Below, piece after piece: positions 61,291 through 64,000 of a DNA stretch of 64,000 nt. The stretch covers positions 1 to 64,000 of the forward strand of contig NZ_JAODAB010000009.1 in assembly GCF_025336485.1 (NCBI RefSeq), given 5' to 3'. This DNA is from Pseudomonas citri. GTDB taxonomy: Bacteria > Pseudomonadota > Gammaproteobacteria > Pseudomonadales > Pseudomonadaceae. Position 1 is the stretch's first letter. The number at the start of each line of letters is the position of its first letter. Below the pieces are notes generated by a model, which saw only the letters and a list, made by a program, of their open reading frames with translations, was not told the origin of the DNA and made no database searches. Both the position numbers and the translations under genes were made by a program.

Positions 61291-61737
61291 TCAAGGCAGC
61301 CGCTTCTCCATCGGCTGATAGACCAGCCCAGCGAAGTTGCCCACATCCCCTGCCAGGACGAATCCGTAGCTTTCGTAAGATGCCACCGAAGACAACGATG
61401 CCCTGACTGTCACGATCTCACCCCTTGCCTGCTCCAACGCCGCCTTTATCAGGCGCATGCCGATACCCCGACGCTGCCAGCTCGGCGCGACGAATAGCAT
61501 CGCCACGTGGCGCCCTTCCTTGAACTCGACCAGCCCCGTTATCACTCCATCCACTTCACAGACCAGCATCAGGTTGTCGCCCTCCATACGGTCGGCAAAC
61601 GCCTGCACCGCTGCCACCTTGGCGAAGGTTTCCACACCCTGCGCGGACAGGGAGGGCGCAACCGCCTGCATGAAAGCATCCAGGCAAAGGGCACTGGCGC
61701 GGGGCAGGTCGTCGTGGGTCAGTTTGCGTATCCGCAT
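61291..61737 (-). CDS. GNAT-family N-acetyltransferase
   Basis: A 148-residue acetyl-CoA-dependent acyltransferase. The acetyl-CoA pyrophosphate loop is present as VAPSWQRRGIGMRLIKAAL (Q/R-x-x-G-x-G/A). The preceding strand is GRHVAMLFVAP, and a C-terminal SSVASYESYGFVLAGD fits motif B. The ATG at 61737 (MRIRKLTHDDLPRASAL) is the natural GNAT start; the longer upstream frame is rejected because it overlaps repeat sequence. Substrate unknown. It converges on the diguanylate cyclase gene. Confidence 0.9.
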   Translation of the reverse strand: MRIRKLTHDDLPRASALCLDAFMQAVAPSLSAQGVETFAKVAAVQAFADRMEGDNLMLVCEVDGVITGLVEFKEGRHVAMLFVAPSWQRRGIGMRLIKAALEQARGEIVTVRASLSSVASYESYGFVLAGDVGNFAGLVYQPMEKRLP

Positions 61738-61785
61738 GGTAGTCGTCCGTGCCTGGAAGATGGGGAATAACAGTGAAACGGTTAG

Positions 61786-61810
61786 GGCTGCTGCGCAGCC
61801 CAGCGGGGCG
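61786..61810. repeat. GCTGCGCAGCCCAGCGGG element
   Basis: A short REP-like element that recurs at about 11240-11260, 59905-59930 (variant gctacgtagcccagcggg) and 62322-62346. It contains the self-complementary gctgcgcagc. Confidence 0.6.
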
Positions 61811-61924
61811 GTGCGACGTTTCGCTGAATCCCCTCGCCACAATGGAATCCTCGCCACTCAATCGCGACACAGCATTCTGAAATGGCCTGACTTGGCGAGG
61901 GAGATTGTTTGCTTTCGATGGGGA

Positions 61925-62278
61925 TCAGGCAGCCGACCACACCGCCAGCTCATAGCCGTCCGGATCGATAAAGTGGAAGCGTTGGCCTCCCGGGAAGGCG
62001 AAGACTTCACGGCTGATGGTGGCCCCTTCGGCCTTGAGCCTGAGTTGGGTCGCCTCCAGGTCATCGGCGTACAAGATGATCAACGGACCGCCGGGACGTA
62101 CGGGTTCGCCGGTCGTGAACCCACCGGTCAGGCGACCGTCGCTGAATTCGGTATAGGTCGGGCCGTAGTCGACGAAGCTCCAGCCGAATACGCTGCCATA
62201 GAAGGCTTTGCTTCGGGCGATGTCGTTGACGTTGAACTCAATGTTATCGATCTGGCGATCGTTACCTCGAATGCCCAT
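61925..62278 (-). CDS. VOC (glyoxalase/bleomycin-resistance) family protein
   Basis: A 117-residue single-domain vicinal-oxygen-chelate protein. The expected beta-alpha-beta units are DNIEFNVNDIARSKAFYGSVFGWSF near the start and REVFAFPGGQRFHFIDPDGYELAVWS at the end, the latter carrying the family acidic metal ligand. Members dimerise to make enzymes or antibiotic-binding proteins; the substrate is unknown. It is codirectional with the GNAT gene and the LpxL-like gene. Confidence 0.9.
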   Translation of the reverse strand: MGIRGNDRQIDNIEFNVNDIARSKAFYGSVFGWSFVDYGPTYTEFSDGRLTGGFTTGEPVRPGGPLIILYADDLEATQLRLKAEGATISREVFAFPGGQRFHFIDPDGYELAVWSAA

Positions 62279-62321
62279 TGGCGCCTCCTTGGCGGGTTGG
62301 GGGGTAGGTGGGGTTCTGGGG

Positions 62322-62346
62322 TTGCTGCGCAGCCCAGCGGGGACGA
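62322..62346. repeat. GCTGCGCAGCCCAGCGGG element
   Basis: Second nearby copy of the short REP-like element seen at 61786-61810, in the gap between the LpxL-like and VOC genes. Confidence 0.6.
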
Positions 62347-62381
62347 ATCCCGCGGCCCTTGCCGCAGTGGATGCCTTGCTT

Positions 62382-63269
62382 TCAGTACCACCGCGCCTCG
62401 CCCGGCGGGCGTTTCTTGAAGCGTTTCATGCTCCACATGTATTGGCTCGGGTAGGCGCGGACGTAGCGTTCCACCACTTGGCTCATGGCCGCGCAGGCGG
62501 TTTCGGTGTCGGTGCTGTACATGGCCTCGGGGGCGGCTTCGAGGATGACTTTGTAGCCTGAACCGTCCGGCAGGCGCAGGGCGTGGAGGAAGACGCCGAC
62601 CGCTTTACCACCAGCGAGCATGTTCGGGACGAACTTGCTGGTCAGGGCCTTGACGGCGAAGAAGGGCACGAAGACGCCAGCGGATTCGGCTGGTTCCGGG
62701 TCGGCGGGGATGCCCACCTGGCCGCCCTTGCGCACTTCCTTGATGACGCTGAGGATGCCTTCTTTGGTCGACGCCGCGACTTTGTTGCCCAGTTGCACAC
62801 GCTGCTTTTGCAGCAGCTCATCCACTGCCTTGAGCTTGGGCGGGCGGTAGAAAATGATCGGTTTGCACTGGCTGCAATAGAAGTGGTTGAGCACTTCCCA
62901 GTTGCCCAGGTGGCTGGTGATGCCCACCACGCCTTTGCCGGAGGCCAGCGCCTCTTTCAGCACGTCGAGGCCTTCGACTTCGCGCACCAGCTCGATGGAA
63001 CGCTGGGCCGGCCAGATCCAGGCGCAGGCGCTTTCGGTCAGGGATTTGCCGATGTCCTTGAGACTCTGGCCCACCAGGCGTTCACGCTCGGCCGGGTCCA
63101 TCTCGGGAAAACACTTGGCGAGGTTGATCCGCACCACGTCGCGGGAGCGGTTGGGCAATTTCCACATCAGCCAGCCAATGGCCGAACCCGTCGCCTGCAC
63201 TGCCCGCCAGGGCAGCAGCGCAAACAACCGCAGAGCGCCGACCAGCAAGGCGCCTTTCAACTTATCCAC
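62382..63269 (-). CDS. htrB: Lipid A biosynthesis acyltransferase (LpxL/HtrB family)
   Basis: A 295-residue inner-membrane acyltransferase that adds a secondary acyl chain to lipid A. One N-terminal hydrophobic helix (about 7-35) is followed by the acyltransferase domain with the catalytic HxxxxE dyad at His120 to Glu125 (SHLGNWE). VFVPFFAVKALTSKFVPNMLAG is the second substrate-binding segment, with the expected Arg/Pro pattern. P. aeruginosa PA0011 (HtrB1) beside tag is the counterpart. It is transcribed leftward, codirectional with tag. Confidence 0.93.
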   Translation of the reverse strand: MDKLKGALLVGALRLFALLPWRAVQATGSAIGWLMWKLPNRSRDVVRINLAKCFPEMDPAERERLVGQSLKDIGKSLTESACAWIWPAQRSIELVREVEGLDVLKEALASGKGVVGITSHLGNWEVLNHFYCSQCKPIIFYRPPKLKAVDELLQKQRVQLGNKVAASTKEGILSVIKEVRKGGQVGIPADPEPAESAGVFVPFFAVKALTSKFVPNMLAGGKAVGVFLHALRLPDGSGYKVILEAAPEAMYSTDTETACAAMSQVVERYVRAYPSQYMWSMKRFKKRPPGEARWY

Positions 63270-63311
63270 AGGTGACTCCTGAATTCATGGCCGTGTCGCG
63301 AGCCGGTTATT

Positions 63312-63869
63312 CTAACCGCCGTTTGCCAACTCGGCGTAGCGGTCGCAGTCCTGAGTGTGGTCCATGACCATGCCCGAGGCCTGCATGAAGGCGTAGCAAA
63401 TCGTCGGCCCAACGAAGGTGAAACCGGCCTTTTTCAGGCCTTTGCTCATCGCCACGGCCTGGGGCGTGATGGCCGGCACTTCGCTGCGGCCCTTGAAATG
63501 GTTGATGACCGGTGTGTCGTCGACGAACGACCAGAGAAACGCCACCGGGTCTTCCAGCGCCAGCCAGGCCTGGGCATTGCGCCGCGCGGCGTTGAGCTTG
63601 AGGCGGTTGCGGATGATGCCGGGGTCGAGCATCAGTTCGTCGATTTCGGCGTCGCTCATCTGCGCCAGGCGTTGTACGTCAAAGCCGAACATCACCTTGC
63701 GGTAATGCTCGCGCTTGCGCAAAACGGTGATCCAGGACAGCCCGGCCTGGAACCCTTCGAGCAAAAGCAACTCGAACAAACCCTGCGCATTGCGCAGCGG
63801 CGTGCCCCACTCCTGATCGTGATAAGCCATGTACAGCGGATCTTCGGTACACCAAAAGCAGCGTGGCAT
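63312..63869 (-). CDS. tag: DNA-3-methyladenine glycosylase I
   Basis: A 185-residue base-excision repair enzyme that removes 3-methyladenine. The N-terminal zinc/substrate region MPRCFWCTEDPLYMAYHDQEWG and the catalytic-core LLLEGFQAGLSWITVLRKREHYRKVMFGFD are characteristic. The C-terminal Cys/His pair in CYAFMQASGMVMDHTQDC completes the structural zinc site with the N-terminal Cys. Length equals E. coli Tag (187). The ATG at 63869 fits the family; the longer frame would run into glyQ. It diverges from glyQ with 81 nt between them. Confidence 0.96.
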   Translation of the reverse strand: MPRCFWCTEDPLYMAYHDQEWGTPLRNAQGLFELLLLEGFQAGLSWITVLRKREHYRKVMFGFDVQRLAQMSDAEIDELMLDPGIIRNRLKLNAARRNAQAWLALEDPVAFLWSFVDDTPVINHFKGRSEVPAITPQAVAMSKGLKKAGFTFVGPTICYAFMQASGMVMDHTQDCDRYAELANGG

Positions 63870-63904
63870 AAGGCTCCAGGGGGCGTGCGCACGAACGAAT
63901 CGGG

Positions 63905-63910
63905 TATACT
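63905..63910 (+). promoter_or_regulatory. Possible -10 element for glyQ
   Basis: TATACT matches the sigma-70 -10 consensus at 5 of 6 positions, 41 nt before the glyQ GTG. No good -35 is seen at 17 nt. Confidence 0.4.
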
Positions 63911-63950
63911 CCCGCTCTTTAAATCGCAGCCCAAGAAACAGGTGAATTTC

Positions 63951-64000
63951 GTGAGCCAGCCTACGCCAGCCGTGCGTACCTTCCAAGACTTGATCCTCGC
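63951..64000 (+). CDS. glyQ: Glycyl-tRNA synthetase alpha subunit, 5' fragment
   Basis: The last 50 bases start a CDS with GTG after a CAGGTG region and read MSQPTPAVRTFQDLILA, the N-terminus of pseudomonad GlyQ. The rest, and the beta subunit gene, lie beyond the window. GlyQ with GlyS charges tRNAGly. Divergence from tag supports the identity, as in PA0009-PA0010. Confidence 0.88.
   Translation, partial: MSQPTPAVRTFQDLIL

Overview
The window is high-GC chromosomal DNA from a fluorescent pseudomonad of the P. fluorescens group. The evidence is near-complete protein-level agreement with Pseudomonas core genes (trkA-rsmB-fmt-def, hemF-aroE, algB-kinB, znuA/zur-znuCB, metNIQ, polA), an ErsA-type small RNA beside polA, and many REP/REPIN palindromes of the 'gtggcgagggagcttgctccc' and 'gcgggcaagccttgctcccac' types. 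There are no rRNA or tRNA genes, no CRISPR array and no prophage. Most of the window is ordinary core genome. The only clearly foreign-looking stretch is the AT-rich segment at about 57.5-58.45 kb.

Layout. 1-11.2 kb: a partial unknown gene, a TPR protein, trkA, then rsmB, fmt and def leftward (potassium uptake, rRNA methylation, initiator tRNA formylation and deformylation); a LysM protein, dprA and tsaC rightward; qor leftward; hemF and aroE rightward. 11.2-17.7 kb: a choline-O-sulfate module (betC, choX, a SulP permease and a divergent LysR regulator), an NAD(P)-binding protein and a DOPA-dioxygenase-like protein. 18-23.6 kb: a citrate-type CitMHS carrier with a leader ORF, a TerC protein, a Na/Pi-type carrier and a membrane-anchored M16 peptidase. 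23.8-28.4 kb: a lipid-trafficking (Mla/MCE-type) ABC operon. 28.4-31.1 kb: a SpmAB-like membrane protein and gltP. 31.1-32.8 kb: a long, structured, mostly non-coding stretch with two small membrane proteins. 32.8-41.5 kb: algB-kinB, a CSS/EAL phosphodiesterase, the amidase ampDh2, a DgcH-like diguanylate cyclase and an EEP-family nuclease. 41.5-47.6 kb: dsbA, cytochromes c4 and c5, engB, ersA, polA and a DUF2782 protein. 47.6-52.4 kb: thrB, znuA facing zur-znuC-znuB, and a lipoprotein. 52.6-57.5 kb: katE, then metNIQ. 57.5-64 kb: an AT-rich TSUP permease, a DUF6124 module with a repeated leader, an LprI-like protein, a diguanylate cyclase, GNAT and VOC proteins, an LpxL/HtrB acyltransferase, tag, and the first codons of glyQ.

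Most noteworthy: (1) an ErsA-like sRNA with a very good AlgU (sigma-22) promoter match; (2) a PolA whose 3'-5' exonuclease motif I has Val in place of the catalytic Asp; (3) a DUF6124 leader repeat of which a truncated second copy borders the AT-rich island, suggesting a disrupted tandem module; (4) three successive hairpins with GGA in 5-nt loops in the very long gltP upstream region; (5) a CA (Crc/Hfq) motif at the start of a 26-codon leader ORF before the citrate carrier; (6) a SulP gene bracketed by two near-identical REPINs. Gene blocks that in P. aeruginosa PAO1 lie on both sides of oriC (PA0009-PA0032 and PA5479-PA5505) are joined here.
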